DNA of 64,000 nucleotides from Ignavibacteriota bacterium (GTDB lineage: Bacteria > Bacteroidota > Ignavibacteria > Ignavibacteriales > Ignavibacteriaceae): NCBI GenBank assembly GCA_013285425.1, contig CP053447.1, positions 564,001 to 628,000 of the forward strand. The letters run 5' to 3'. The position numbers and the translations under genes are program-made. Below the pieces are notes generated by a model. That model did no database searches and was not told the DNA's origin. It saw nothing but the letters and a program-made list of their open reading frames with translations. Below are positions 54,922 to 63,105 of this stretch, piece by piece. Each line of letters opens with the position of its first letter. The first letter of the stretch is position 1.

Positions 54922-56191
54922 TAAATCAGAGAATCAATCTTTATTACCTGAATCAGATAATTTATCTGCAGTGCAAATAAAAAAGAATATTGTAATAATC
55001 GGTGCTGGTTACGGAGGACTTACTGCAGCACTAAGACTGGAAAAATTATTAAGAAAATCTGCTAATTATAAAATCCACCTTATTGATAAAAATCCTTATC
55101 ACACATTAAAAACACAATTGCACGAAGCAGCCGTTCGCAATACGGAAGTAACAATTCCATTAGACAGAATAATTAAAAATAAAAATATCAGATTTCACCT
55201 GGGTGAAGTGAAATTTATAGATGTTGCAAATAGAATTATTCATATCTATGATAATGCTGAAGAAGAAAAGCTGACATTTGATTTTTTGGTGATTGCAATC
55301 GGGAGTAAAATCAATTTTTATAACATCCCTGGTATGAAAGAAAACTCTTTTGCTCTGCAGACTTTACAAGATGCAGATTTAATTTATGAACACATCTCAA
55401 AAATTTGTGCTTCAACTGCCTCTAAGGACAACGAATTAAAAAGAAAGGAAAACTTAAGATTCGTAATCGGCGGTGGTGGTCTATCCGGAGTTGAATTTGC
55501 CGGTGAACTGGCAGATCACACTTCTAAATGTGTAACTAACTTTGGTATTAATAAAAAAGAGGTTGAAATAATAATTATTGAAGCAGCCGATCGGTTAGTA
55601 CCATTTATGGATAAGGAATTTTCTGAACGTGTAGAGAAAAAACTGATCGGAAAAGGTATAAGTATCTTAAAAGGATCTAAAATTATAAAGCGGACAAGTA
55701 ATCAAATAATGCTTTCGGATGGAAGTGTTATTCAGTCTGGTAACTTTATCTGGACAGGTGGAATAAGAGTATCGGATTTGTTAAGAAGCAGCGGTCTGCA
55801 AACCGGTCTTGCAGGCAAAGTAATGGTTAATAAGTTCTTACAGTCGAAGGATGACAAGAAGATTTATGCTATTGGCGACAGTGCAAATGCTATAAATCCG
55901 GTTACAAATAAACCGGTTCCAGCAGCCGCACAATTTGCATTACAGCAAGGTCGTTTAGTTGCTAAGAATATTTTTTCAGAAGTAACAGATAAAAATAAAG
56001 AACAATATCATCCGCAAGTTTTGGGTGAAGTTGTAAGCTTGGGCAGACATCTTGCTGTTGGCTGGCTTGCTTTGCCATTTATTAAGAAAGTTACATTTGT
56101 TGGTTTTCTGGCAAATCTTTTAAAAGCTGCGATCAAAGAAAAACATATTTTTCTTTTGAGGAAAGAGAGTCGTAATTGGATAAGATACTAA
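54827..56191 (+). CDS. Type II NADH dehydrogenase-like FAD/NAD-binding oxidoreductase
   Basis: The conserved protein starts near residue 50 of this frame (KKNIVIIGAGYGGLTAALRL, FAD dinucleotide site). It includes NPYHTLKTQLHEAA, the NAD site FVIGGGGLSGVEFAGELADH, LIWTGG-like NFIWTGGI and YAIGDSANAINPVTNKPVPA. The C-terminal hydrophobic segment (TFVGFLANLLKAAIKEKHIF) agrees with monotopic membrane binding of NDH-2. The enzyme passes electrons from NADH to quinone without pumping. The N-terminal 40 residues in this frame look non-coding; the genuine start is probably ATG 54787 with a one-base frameshift near 54915. Confidence 0.82.
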   Translation: MTLCQSNTKIVMISLQESITKKCLQRYFLFHDKSENQSLLPESDNLSAVQIKKNIVIIGAGYGGLTAALRLEKLLRKSANYKIHLIDKNPYHTLKTQLHEAAVRNTEVTIPLDRIIKNKNIRFHLGEVKFIDVANRIIHIYDNAEEEKLTFDFLVIAIGSKINFYNIPGMKENSFALQTLQDADLIYEHISKICASTASKDNELKRKENLRFVIGGGGLSGVEFAGELADHTSKCVTNFGINKKEVEIIIIEAADRLVPFMDKEFSERVEKKLIGKGISILKGSKIIKRTSNQIMLSDGSVIQSGNFIWTGGIRVSDLLRSSGLQTGLAGKVMVNKFLQSKDDKKIYAIGDSANAINPVTNKPVPAAAQFALQQGRLVAKNIFSEVTDKNKEQYHPQVLGEVVSLGRHLAVGWLALPFIKKVTFVGFLANLLKAAIKEKHIFLLRKESRNWIRY

Positions 56192-56316
56192 GTTATAAAA
56201 AATTAAACTTGTTTGTGTAAATAATTTCGATCGCAGCTTGGTTTAGTTATTTATCAAAACATAGCTAATTGAAAAAATTTTAAGAACATTTGTAAAAAAA
56301 ATAATTGTGAGATAAA

Positions 56317-56622
56317 ATGAATACAATACAGGAAAAAATATTGCCTAAGCTGTTACTTCTGGATAAAAAAGAGCAGCATAAAGTATTACGTGTAACAGGT
56401 GAAGCCGGAATGGGTATGCCTGATCATATCAGCACTAAAGAAGCAGTCGTGATTGTTCAGGAAGGTGAGGCAATTTTTGAAATTAATAATGAAAACTTTA
56501 CTCTAAAAAAAGATGATGTGTTCATAATTCCTGCCGGTGCAAAACATAAGCTGGATATACAAAGCAGTTTTAAAGCAGTAGTAGTTATGGATGTTGAATC
56601 GCAAATTGAATTTATAAATTAA
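56317..56622 (+). CDS. Small cupin-domain protein
   Basis: A 101-residue single cupin. The first motif is worn (PDHISTKEAVVIVQEGEAIF), the second is good (FTLKKDDVFIIPAGAKHKLD with His ligand). Metal binding is likely through the reduced His/Glu set. It is encoded 15 bases before RIC; another cupin gene at 58014 stands before a second AhpD-like gene. The function is not known beyond the fold, and a sensor or scavenging role in stress is possible. Confidence 0.8.
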   Translation: MNTIQEKILPKLLLLDKKEQHKVLRVTGEAGMGMPDHISTKEAVVIVQEGEAIFEINNENFTLKKDDVFIIPAGAKHKLDIQSSFKAVVVMDVESQIEFIN

Positions 56623-56636
56623 AAAAGGAAGATATA

Positions 56637-57368
56637 ATGAATAATTATTTGGCAAAATCTATTGGAAGTATTGTTGCGGATGATTTTAGAACGGCAACTA
56701 TTTTTAATAAATATAAAATTGATTTCTGCTGTAACGGACATAAAAGTTTTGCTGAAGTTTGTGAAGCTAAAAAGATTAATGTTGATTCACTTACTGAGGA
56801 GTTAGATTCAGTAATTAATTCAAATCAAAAACCTACCGTTGATTTTCAATCATGGCCTTTGGATTTACTAGCAGATTATATTGAGAAAAAACATCATAGA
56901 TATATTGAACAGCGTTCACCGGAAATAAAAGCATATCTTGATAAACTTTGCAGGGTTCATGGTAAAAATCATCCTGAGCTTTTTAAGATTACAGAATTGT
57001 TTAATCAGGGTGCTGGTGAGCTTGCACAGCACATGAAAAAAGAAGAATTGATGTTGTTTCCTAAGATTAAAGCTTTGGTAAAACTGAGTGAAAAAGGCGA
57101 TGTTGAAAAAGATAAAAAACCAGGATCAGTTTCTTCAATTGTTCAGACAATGATTGCCGAACATGAAAATGAAGGTGTACGTTTTAAACAGATTGCTGAG
57201 TTAACAGATAATTATTCTACACCGGCTGATGGCTGCAGTACTTATAATGTAACTTATTCTTTACTAAAAGAATTTGAAGAAGATTTGTATATGCACATTC
57301 ACTTAGAAAATAATATTCTTTTTCCCGGCACTCTTGAGCTTGAAAAGAAGGTAAATGAAGCTGTGTAA
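56637..57368 (+). CDS. ric: RIC family iron-sulfur cluster repair di-iron protein (ScdA/YtfE)
   Basis: A 243-residue protein with AAGGA before ATG 56637. The N-terminal ScdA_N domain (VADDFRTATIFNKYKIDFCC; Cys-Cys-x-Gly-His) is followed by a hemerythrin-like four-helix domain with the di-iron ligands in EKKHHRYIEQ, VHGKNHPEL, LAQHMKKEELMLFPKI, MIAEHENEG and MHIHLENNILFP. The family repairs NO- or peroxide-damaged iron-sulfur clusters. It is the strongest single marker for a nitrosative-stress role of this region. Confidence 0.93.
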   Translation: MNNYLAKSIGSIVADDFRTATIFNKYKIDFCCNGHKSFAEVCEAKKINVDSLTEELDSVINSNQKPTVDFQSWPLDLLADYIEKKHHRYIEQRSPEIKAYLDKLCRVHGKNHPELFKITELFNQGAGELAQHMKKEELMLFPKIKALVKLSEKGDVEKDKKPGSVSSIVQTMIAEHENEGVRFKQIAELTDNYSTPADGCSTYNVTYSLLKEFEEDLYMHIHLENNILFPGTLELEKKVNEAV

Positions 57369-57435
57369 AAAACAGATAGATTTGCTGATACATTTCAGAT
57401 ATAAGTTAAATCTGAAGGCTGAGTGAAATATTTTG

Positions 57436-57894
57436 ATGAGAATAGATTGGTATAAAATATCTGCTGAAGGTTATAAGGCTATGCTTGAATTTGAAAAGTT
57501 TGCTCATAAAAGCAGGCTAGATCACAAATTACTTGAACTGATAAAAATAAGAGCATCTCAAATAAACGGCTGTGCTCATTGCTTGGAAATGCACACAAAG
57601 GATGCAATTGCAATCGGAGAAAGCGAACAGAGGTTATTTGTTGTAGCAGCATGGAGAGAAGCACCTTTTTTTTCTGAAAAAGAGAAAGCAGCTTTAGCTT
57701 GGTGCGAATCTCTAACCGAGCTTTCATCAAAGGGTGCACCTGAAAATCTTTATAGAGATTTGCAAAAACATTTTACTGATAGAGAAATTACTGAACTGAC
57801 TATTGCAATTATTGCAATTAATGGTTGGAACAGACTTGCAGTTTCTTTCCACTCTGATGTCGGGAATTATATTTCGCAGCGCAGAAAAGATTAA
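57436..57894 (+). CDS. AhpD-like carboxymuconolactone decarboxylase family protein (copy 1)
   Basis: A 152-residue protein; ATG 57436 is chosen over a TTG one codon upstream. The active-site motif is RASQINGCAHCLEMHTKDA with the Cys-x-x-Cys-x3-His of AhpD peroxidase-like proteins, then LFVVAAWREAPFFSEKE. It is closely similar along its whole length to the protein at 58463-58924. Expected activity is thiol-based peroxide (or peroxynitrite) reduction. It lies 67 bases after RIC. Confidence 0.9.
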   Translation: MRIDWYKISAEGYKAMLEFEKFAHKSRLDHKLLELIKIRASQINGCAHCLEMHTKDAIAIGESEQRLFVVAAWREAPFFSEKEKAALAWCESLTELSSKGAPENLYRDLQKHFTDREITELTIAIIAINGWNRLAVSFHSDVGNYISQRRKD

Positions 57895-57935
57895 GTGACT
57901 GCTGCTGCTTGTTGTAGTATCAAAACTCTGCTTTG

Positions 57936-57947
57936 TGACTCAACTCA
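57936..57947. promoter_or_regulatory. Possible degenerate Crp/Fnr-type operator (site 3)
   Basis: TGACTCAACTCA differs from TGACTTAAGTCA at two positions. Its centre lies about 41 bases before the start expected from the -10-like TAGATT at 57971-57976, and 73 bases before the cupin ATG at 58014. The spacing matches sites 1 and 2, but the second half-site has lost the G of GTCA. Confidence 0.3.
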
Positions 57948-58013
57948 ATGAGAATTTAACACTTAACAATTAGATTAAAATGTAATTATTTAACATTCAT
58001 AGGGAGAAAAAAA

Positions 58014-58394
58014 ATGGCAGCGCATAAAAGACCATCCTTAAAAGAAAGGGCTTTAACTGGTCCCTTATTATTCTTTTCACTGGACAAAGAAATTAAAAAG
58101 CTAAAGGCAGAGTCAAAGTCAGGAAAAGGAGACCGCACTGCAATCACTCTTCAAAAAAGCTCTGAAGTAAGAGTTGTCTTGATATCATTGCGTAAGGATG
58201 CTGCATTAAATAAACATAAAGTTGAGGGACCAATAACATTATTTGTGTTATCCGGAAATATAAAGTTCATTGCCGGTGATAGCAGCATAAATTTAAAAAA
58301 GGATGGTTTTATTGTGCTGGATGAAACTATTAGTCATGATGTTGTTGCAAAAGAGGATTCAATATTTTTGCTGACAATAGTTCAGCCGAAATAA
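58014..58394 (+). CDS. Cupin-domain protein
   Basis: A 126-residue protein with AGGGAG before ATG 58014. One cupin barrel: LNKHKVEGPITLFVLSGNIK (His and Glu/Gly motif 1) and LKKDGFIVLDETISHDVVAK (motif 2 with His). The first 40 residues are basic. The second cupin of this region, encoded before the second AhpD copy. No substrate can be named. Confidence 0.82.
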   Translation: MAAHKRPSLKERALTGPLLFFSLDKEIKKLKAESKSGKGDRTAITLQKSSEVRVVLISLRKDAALNKHKVEGPITLFVLSGNIKFIAGDSSINLKKDGFIVLDETISHDVVAKEDSIFLLTIVQPK

Positions 58395-58413
58395 TAATGA
58401 TATAATTTTAATA

Positions 58414-58437
58414 TTTGTAATAAGTTGTTATTACAAA
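58414..58437. repeat. Perfect 10-bp inverted repeat before AhpD copy 2
   Basis: TTTGTAATAA, GTTG, TTATTACAAA: ten base pairs with a 4-base loop in the 68-base gap between the cupin and AhpD genes, ending 25 bases before ATG 58463. All but two pairs are A-T or next to one. It is without a following T-run, so operator or leader hairpin is more likely than terminator. Confidence 0.6.
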
Positions 58438-58462
58438 GGATATCGTTGAAAGGAGATTAAAG

Positions 58463-58924
58463 ATGAGATTAGATTGGGCTAAAACATCACCTGAAGCTTT
58501 AAAAGCTATGATGGCAGTACAGGGATTTACAGACAAAAGCTCTCTTGATCATAAACTGATAGAACTTATTAAAGTAAGGGCATCTCAAATTAACGGATGC
58601 GCTTATTGTTTAGATATGCATACAAAGGATGCAATAGCAATTGGTGAAAGTGAACAAAGACTGCATGTTGTTGCTGCATGGAGAGAAGCACCTTTTTATT
58701 CGGAACAGGAAAGAGCCGCACTAGCCTGGTGCGAATCACTTACAGAAATTTCTTCTAAAGGTGCACCAGAAAAACTGTTTAAAGATTTACAAAAACATTT
58801 TACGAATGAACAGATTGTCGAATTAACTCTTGCTATTGTTGTTATTAATGGCTGGAATCGTTTGGCAGTTGGCTTTGAATCTGAAGCCGGACATTATGTG
58901 TCAAATCGAAAACCCGGTAAATAA
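58463..58924 (+). CDS. AhpD-like carboxymuconolactone decarboxylase family protein (copy 2)
   Basis: A 153-residue paralogue of the protein at 57436-57894, with AAGGAG before ATG 58463. It keeps the motif RASQINGCAYCLDMHTKDA, and the surrounding 70 residues are almost identical (AIAIGESEQRL, VVAAWREAPF, LAWCESLTE). The ends differ more. The pair looks like a recent local duplication with a cupin gene between the copies. Likely peroxide-detoxifying. Confidence 0.9.
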   Translation: MRLDWAKTSPEALKAMMAVQGFTDKSSLDHKLIELIKVRASQINGCAYCLDMHTKDAIAIGESEQRLHVVAAWREAPFYSEQERAALAWCESLTEISSKGAPEKLFKDLQKHFTNEQIVELTLAIVVINGWNRLAVGFESEAGHYVSNRKPGK

Positions 58925-58972
58925 ATATTACCTAAAAAATCTGTTCTGAAATTAAAGCTGATAGGAAAAGAA

Positions 58973-59644
58973 ATGGAAGATCATAAATTAAAAATTTTGA
59001 AAATTACAAGATTAACACACGATGTAAGGTCTTATAGATTAGAGAAGCCAGCAGGATTCAAATTTATTCCGGGACAAGCTGCTGATGTTGCAATTAATAA
59101 GCCCGGGTTTGTTGATCAAAAAAGATCATTCACATTTACAGCATTAAATGATTGGGATTATCTTGAGTTTACTATCAAGAGCTATACAGATCACGATGGT
59201 GTAACTAAAGAGATCGGAAAATTAGTTGAAGGTGACGAGCTGATTGTTAGTGATCCGTGGGGTGCAATAAGTTATAAGGGTGAAGGAATATTTCTTGCTG
59301 GCGGAGCTGGAGTAACTCCGTTTATTGCAATTTTAAGAGATCTTTATAACAAAAAAATGATTGGCAGCAATAAACTGATCTTTGCTAACAAAACCGAATC
59401 AGATATTATTCATAAAGATGAATTTGAACAAATACTTGGAAAGAATTTTATCAATATTCTTTCTGACGATGAGAGCGGAAAGTATGCATCAGGTTTTATT
59501 ACCGAACAATTTCTTAAATCAAATATAGATGACTTTAATAAAATGTTTTATCTCTGCGGACCGCCGCCGATGATGAATGCTGTGGGAAAAATATTTGATA
59601 ATCTAAAAGTTGATAAAAATAAAATTGTAATAGAAGCATTATAA
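58973..59644 (+). CDS. Ferredoxin-NAD(P)+ reductase-like flavoprotein
   Basis: A 223-residue protein with an FAD domain (residues about 1-100; FKFIPGQAADVAI, QKRSFTFTAL = R-x-[FY]-[ST]) and an NAD(P) domain (IFLAGGAGVTPFIAILRDL at about 102-120; YLCGPPPMMNAVGKIF at about 195-210). There is no fused 2Fe-2S or globin domain. It probably shuttles electrons from NAD(P)H to a separate carrier such as the YfhL-like ferredoxin. A diverged relative is encoded at 61592. Confidence 0.88.
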   Translation: MEDHKLKILKITRLTHDVRSYRLEKPAGFKFIPGQAADVAINKPGFVDQKRSFTFTALNDWDYLEFTIKSYTDHDGVTKEIGKLVEGDELIVSDPWGAISYKGEGIFLAGGAGVTPFIAILRDLYNKKMIGSNKLIFANKTESDIIHKDEFEQILGKNFINILSDDESGKYASGFITEQFLKSNIDDFNKMFYLCGPPPMMNAVGKIFDNLKVDKNKIVIEAL

Positions 59645-59680
59645 CCTGATAGGAATTTCAATAATTCTTTGGAGTTATAA

Positions 59681-60037
59681 ATGATACAAATAAAAAGAGC
59701 TTATGAAAAACCATCTAAAACTGATGGGTACAGAATTTTAATTGACAGATTATGGCCGAGAGGAATAACTAAAGCTGAAGCAAAATTTGACCTTTGGCTC
59801 AAAGATATTGCACCAAGTACCGAACTGCGAAAATGGTTTCACCAGAATCCCGATGAATGGGAAACTTTCAGAAAAAAATTTCTAGCTGAAATTAAAAACA
59901 AAAAAGAGCTACTTGTGCAAATCAAAAATTTAGAAAAAGAAAAAGGTACTGTAACTCTGGTTTATTCTTACAAAGATACTATTAGAAATAATGCTGTTAT
60001 CTTACAAAAACTGATATTGTCTGATAAGTATAATTGA
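59681..60037 (+). CDS. DUF488-family protein
   Basis: A 118-residue protein with GGAG before ATG 59681. The family motifs are [40 protein letters not shown] and [20 protein letters not shown], then [11 protein letters not shown]488 (YeaO-like) proteins have no settled function. They are common beside stress and nitrite-reduction genes. Intact and of normal size. Confidence 0.9.
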   Translation: MIQIKRAYEKPSKTDGYRILIDRLWPRGITKAEAKFDLWLKDIAPSTELRKWFHQNPDEWETFRKKFLAEIKNKKELLVQIKNLEKEKGTVTLVYSYKDTIRNNAVILQKLILSDKYN

Positions 60038-60446
60038 TTGATGTGATGCGATGGTTAATATTAAAATACTATCTCATTACAACGCAATTTTTCTGAAAAC
60101 TATTAAATGATCTCTTAGTCATTTTCATACTTACAGCTATAAAGAATATTAAATTGAAAATGAACTGTTTATTCTGAAAGCTAAAATTACATTAACTGCT
60201 TAGACATTTTTTAGTACTATCCAATCAATTTTTCTCAAATCTTTTTTTTAATGAAAGTTATTCCTGCTGTCTGTGTTAAAATGAAGTTTATTTAGTTGTT
60301 GATCTAATGAAGTCTGGTTAAATGCTTAATTCTGACTTAAGTCATGGTAAACATTTTAAATGAAGGATATTTTACGGTAAACATATTTTAAGATTGTTTG
60401 TAAAACATTTTTGGATTTTTCCTGATAAGAAGAAGCGATAAAGATT
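60038..60446. other. Promoter-bearing intergenic region
   Basis: About 400 AT-rich bases without an ORF of note. It contains the perfect FNR-like palindrome at 60333-60344 and, downstream, a direct repeat GGTAAACAT (60346 and 60376). No other structure was seen. Confidence 0.6.
60333..60344. promoter_or_regulatory. Crp/Fnr-type operator TGACTTAAGTCA (site 2)
   Basis: Identical 12-bp palindrome to that at 51378-51389, again within TTctGACTTAAGTCA. The -10-like TATTTT at 60368-60373 would place the transcription start near 60380, with the palindrome centre at about -41. It is 103 bases before ATG 60447. Confidence 0.7.
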
Positions 60447-60932
60447 ATGTCTGAGCTGTACACAATAATACGAGCCATTCATATACTGGCTGCTGCACTT
60501 TGGCTTGGATTGGTAATGGTTATCAATTTTGTAGTACAACCTGTTTTAGCAAAGCTAGAAGGCGATTTAAGAAGACAGGTTATCAAATCAATATTTCCCC
60601 GGATATTTAAACTTGCATCTATATTCTCCGCTACAGTTGTTATAACAGGTTTAATATTAGTTTATTATCTGACCAACGGGAATCTTGAAGCATTACTTTA
60701 TGGCAGGTGGGGAATTTCAATTTTGATTGGAAGTTCACTTGGTATCTTATTAACTCTTTTTCATTTCTTTCTGGAAGAGAAATTATCAAAAAAGATTATA
60801 CAGGGTAAACAAGGTGATAATCAGAAATTGGAAGAGGTACACTTAAAAATGAAGATTGTTCCGAGAGTTGGATTAACTATTCTGACTATAATATTTCTAT
60901 TAATGATTAATGCTGCTCATGGAATTATTTAA
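60447..60932 (+). CDS. Four-helix membrane protein, CopD/DUF4149-like
   Basis: A 161-residue protein with four predicted membrane helices: YTIIRAIHILAAALWLGLVM, FKLASIFSATVVITGLILVY, ISILIGSSLGILLTLFHFF, and VGLTILTIIFLLMINAAHGI. The first has the conserved I-H-I-x6-W-x-G of CopD-like and related families, suggesting a heme or metal ligand. It is the first gene downstream of palindrome site 2, so it should belong to the same regulon as the DUF2249 genes. Confidence 0.72.
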   Translation: MSELYTIIRAIHILAAALWLGLVMVINFVVQPVLAKLEGDLRRQVIKSIFPRIFKLASIFSATVVITGLILVYYLTNGNLEALLYGRWGISILIGSSLGILLTLFHFFLEEKLSKKIIQGKQGDNQKLEEVHLKMKIVPRVGLTILTIIFLLMINAAHGII

Positions 60933-61004
60933 AGTAAGACTGAGGTTGCAGTATTATTATCTTATCTGTTTACAGAATTTATAAAACTTAAATGAGGTTA
61001 AATT

Positions 61005-61349
61005 ATGGATGACACAAATTTATATCCGTCAGCAACACAAGAACTTGCTAATAAAAAAGCTGCTTATGCAACTAAGAATCTTGAAGCATGGAGGAATTTC
61101 AGTAAAACTGTTTTTGAAGAAGGTGCATTGTCAGAAAAAACCAAACAGCTTATTGCTGTTGCAGTTGCACATGTTACACAATGTCCATATTGTATAAGAT
61201 CACATAGCAGGCAAGCAATCAGGAAAGGTGCAACTAAAGAGGAAATTATGGAAGCAATCTGGGTTGCTGCTGAAATGAGATCAGGAGCAGCTTATGCACA
61301 CGCCAATATTGCAATGGATGAGATTGAGAAAATTCCTGCTGCAAAGTAA
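61005..61349 (+). CDS. AhpD-like carboxymuconolactone decarboxylase family protein (short form)
   Basis: A 114-residue protein with GAGG before ATG 61005. The active site is VTQCPYCIRSHSRQAIRKGA (Cys-x-x-Cys-x3-His), followed by TKEEIMEAIWVAAEMRSGAA. It is a different, shorter subfamily from the two 153-residue copies. The third thiol peroxidase-like protein of the region. It lies 72 bases after the four-helix membrane protein and probably is in the same transcript. Confidence 0.9.
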   Translation: MDDTNLYPSATQELANKKAAYATKNLEAWRNFSKTVFEEGALSEKTKQLIAVAVAHVTQCPYCIRSHSRQAIRKGATKEEIMEAIWVAAEMRSGAAYAHANIAMDEIEKIPAAK

Positions 61350-61487
61350 TTCAATAATAAATATTATTATCAGATGTAAAGGCACAGATATTAAAAAAAA
61401 TTTTATCAGAATTATTAAGTCAAACTTAAAAGCAGCTGAGTGTAATGAACATCTGCGTACAAATGTATTTACATACTTCATTCTTCC

Positions 61488-61519
61488 AACCGGAGAAAAG
61501 AAGAAACCAAACTCCGGTT
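61488..61519. repeat. 8-bp inverted repeat in intergenic DNA
   Basis: AACCGGAG and CTCCGGTT separated by 16 bases, between the short AhpD gene and the second reductase gene. No T-run follows. It may be a weak terminator or an operator. Confidence 0.4.
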
Positions 61520-61591
61520 AATTTGATAGTGGAATCAGCGGCTTTTTTATTAACGTCTGAAATCGGTATCGGTAAAAGTTGATTTGCGAAT

Positions 61592-62293
61592 ATGAGCTCT
61601 TATGAAGTAAAGATATTGGATATTAAACAAGCTGCATTGGATACTTATTGTATTAAAGTTGAAAGACCTGATAAATATTCATTTATACCCGGACAATTTA
61701 CTAACCTTTCAATTGATACAACTGATCCGGCTAATAAAAAAACATTATTCTGTTTTACCGGTTTAACTGATGCTGATTACCTTGAATTTTTTATCAAGAA
61801 TAACAATAACGGTAATCAGATTATTAAAAAAATTATTAACTCAATAATCGGAGAAAAAATCAGAATAGGAGAACCTCAAGGTAATTTTAAATATAAAGGA
61901 ACAGGGACTTTTATAGTTGCAGGTACTGGTATTACTCCTGTTCTTTCTGTTTTTCGGGACTTAAGAAAAAAAAATGATCTTGCCGGTAACAAATTGATTT
62001 ATTCAAACAAAACGATGGAAGATATTATTCAGCATAACGAATTATATGAAATGTTAGATCTGAATTATGTAAATCTTTTCACAAAGCAGCGTTACGATGG
62101 TTATTATTTCGGACGTATAGATGATAATTTTTTGAAAATGCACATAACAGATATTAAGCAATACTTCTACATTAATGGTTCATCGCATTTTGTAAAGAGC
62201 ATATTATCAATCTTAAAAAACCTTAATGTTCCGGATGATTTAATTATCATTGAAGAAGCTATACTTAAAGAATATCAAGTAACAAAAAGTTAA
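61592..62293 (+). CDS. Diverged ferredoxin reductase-like flavoprotein
   Basis: A 233-residue relative of the reductase at 58973-59644. The fold markers remain: YSFIPGQFTNLSI, LEFFIKNNNNGNQI, FIVAGTGITPVLSVFRDLR. However, the FAD-binding Arg-x-[FY]-[ST] has become KTLFCFTG, and the C-terminal CGPPPMM is replaced by YINGSSHFVKSI. NAD(P) and flavin binding may therefore be altered. It could be a reductase for a different partner or a regulatory relative. No frameshift is present. Confidence 0.78.
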   Translation: MSSYEVKILDIKQAALDTYCIKVERPDKYSFIPGQFTNLSIDTTDPANKKTLFCFTGLTDADYLEFFIKNNNNGNQIIKKIINSIIGEKIRIGEPQGNFKYKGTGTFIVAGTGITPVLSVFRDLRKKNDLAGNKLIYSNKTMEDIIQHNELYEMLDLNYVNLFTKQRYDGYYFGRIDDNFLKMHITDIKQYFYINGSSHFVKSILSILKNLNVPDDLIIIEEAILKEYQVTKS

Positions 62294-62319
62294 CAATAAA
62301 AATAAAGCATAAATAAACT

Positions 62320-63105
62320 ATGAGTAATAAAACATTAGATTTCGACCAGGGGCATTGGATTTTAGCAAAGATGGGGAAAAAAGTTTTACGTCCCGGCGGT
62401 AAAGAATTAACGATGAAGCTTATTAATAATCTGAATATACAGCACACCGATGAAATTGTGGAATTTGCTCCCGGCTTAGGTTTCACTGCTTCAGTTGCAT
62501 TGCGAAAAAATCCTAAATCTTACACAGGAGTAGAACTTAATGAAGAAGCAGCATCAATTTTAAGAAAGAATATTATCGGGCATAATGGCTATGACAGAAG
62601 AATTGTAATAGGCAATGCAGCTAATTCAACTCTGAGTGAAAATTCTTACGATAAAGTTTATGGGGAGGCAATGCTTACAATTCAGGCTGATCATAGAAAA
62701 TCAGAAATAATAAGAGAAGCCTACAGAATTCTTAAACCCGGTGCTTTGTATGGAATTCACGAACTTGGTTTAATTCCGGATAGTCTTAGTGAAGAGACCA
62801 AGTCAATTATTCAAAGAGAACTTGCACAGACAATAAAAGTAAATGCGCGTCCTTTAACAATCAGTGAATGGTCGAAGCTTTTGGAGAATGAGGGATTCAA
62901 AATTGTAAAAGTAGAAACTAACTCAATGAGTTTACTTGAATTGAAACGTTTAATTGACGATGAAGGGTTATTAAGAACTTTAAAGATCACATTTAATATT
63001 TTAATACATCCAAAAGATCGGAAAAGAATTTTAGCAATGCGCGAAACATTCAGAAAATATAAAGATAGTATGAATGCTGTAGTTATTATTGCTCAAAAGG
63101 AATAG
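62320..63105 (+). CDS. Class I SAM-dependent methyltransferase
   Basis: A 261-residue protein. Motif I is VEFAPGLGFTAS at about residues 46-57, motif II region YTGVELNEEA, and IIREAYRILKPGALYGIHEL the post-III strand of Methyltransf_11/25 enzymes. The N-terminus (LDFDQGHWILAKMGKKVLRP) is a feature of a subgroup common next to redox-stress genes. The substrate is unknown. It lies 26 bases after the second reductase gene and ends the plus-strand run before a 416-base gap. Confidence 0.82.
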   Translation: MSNKTLDFDQGHWILAKMGKKVLRPGGKELTMKLINNLNIQHTDEIVEFAPGLGFTASVALRKNPKSYTGVELNEEAASILRKNIIGHNGYDRRIVIGNAANSTLSENSYDKVYGEAMLTIQADHRKSEIIREAYRILKPGALYGIHELGLIPDSLSEETKSIIQRELAQTIKVNARPLTISEWSKLLENEGFKIVKVETNSMSLLELKRLIDDEGLLRTLKITFNILIHPKDRKRILAMRETFRKYKDSMNAVVIIAQKE

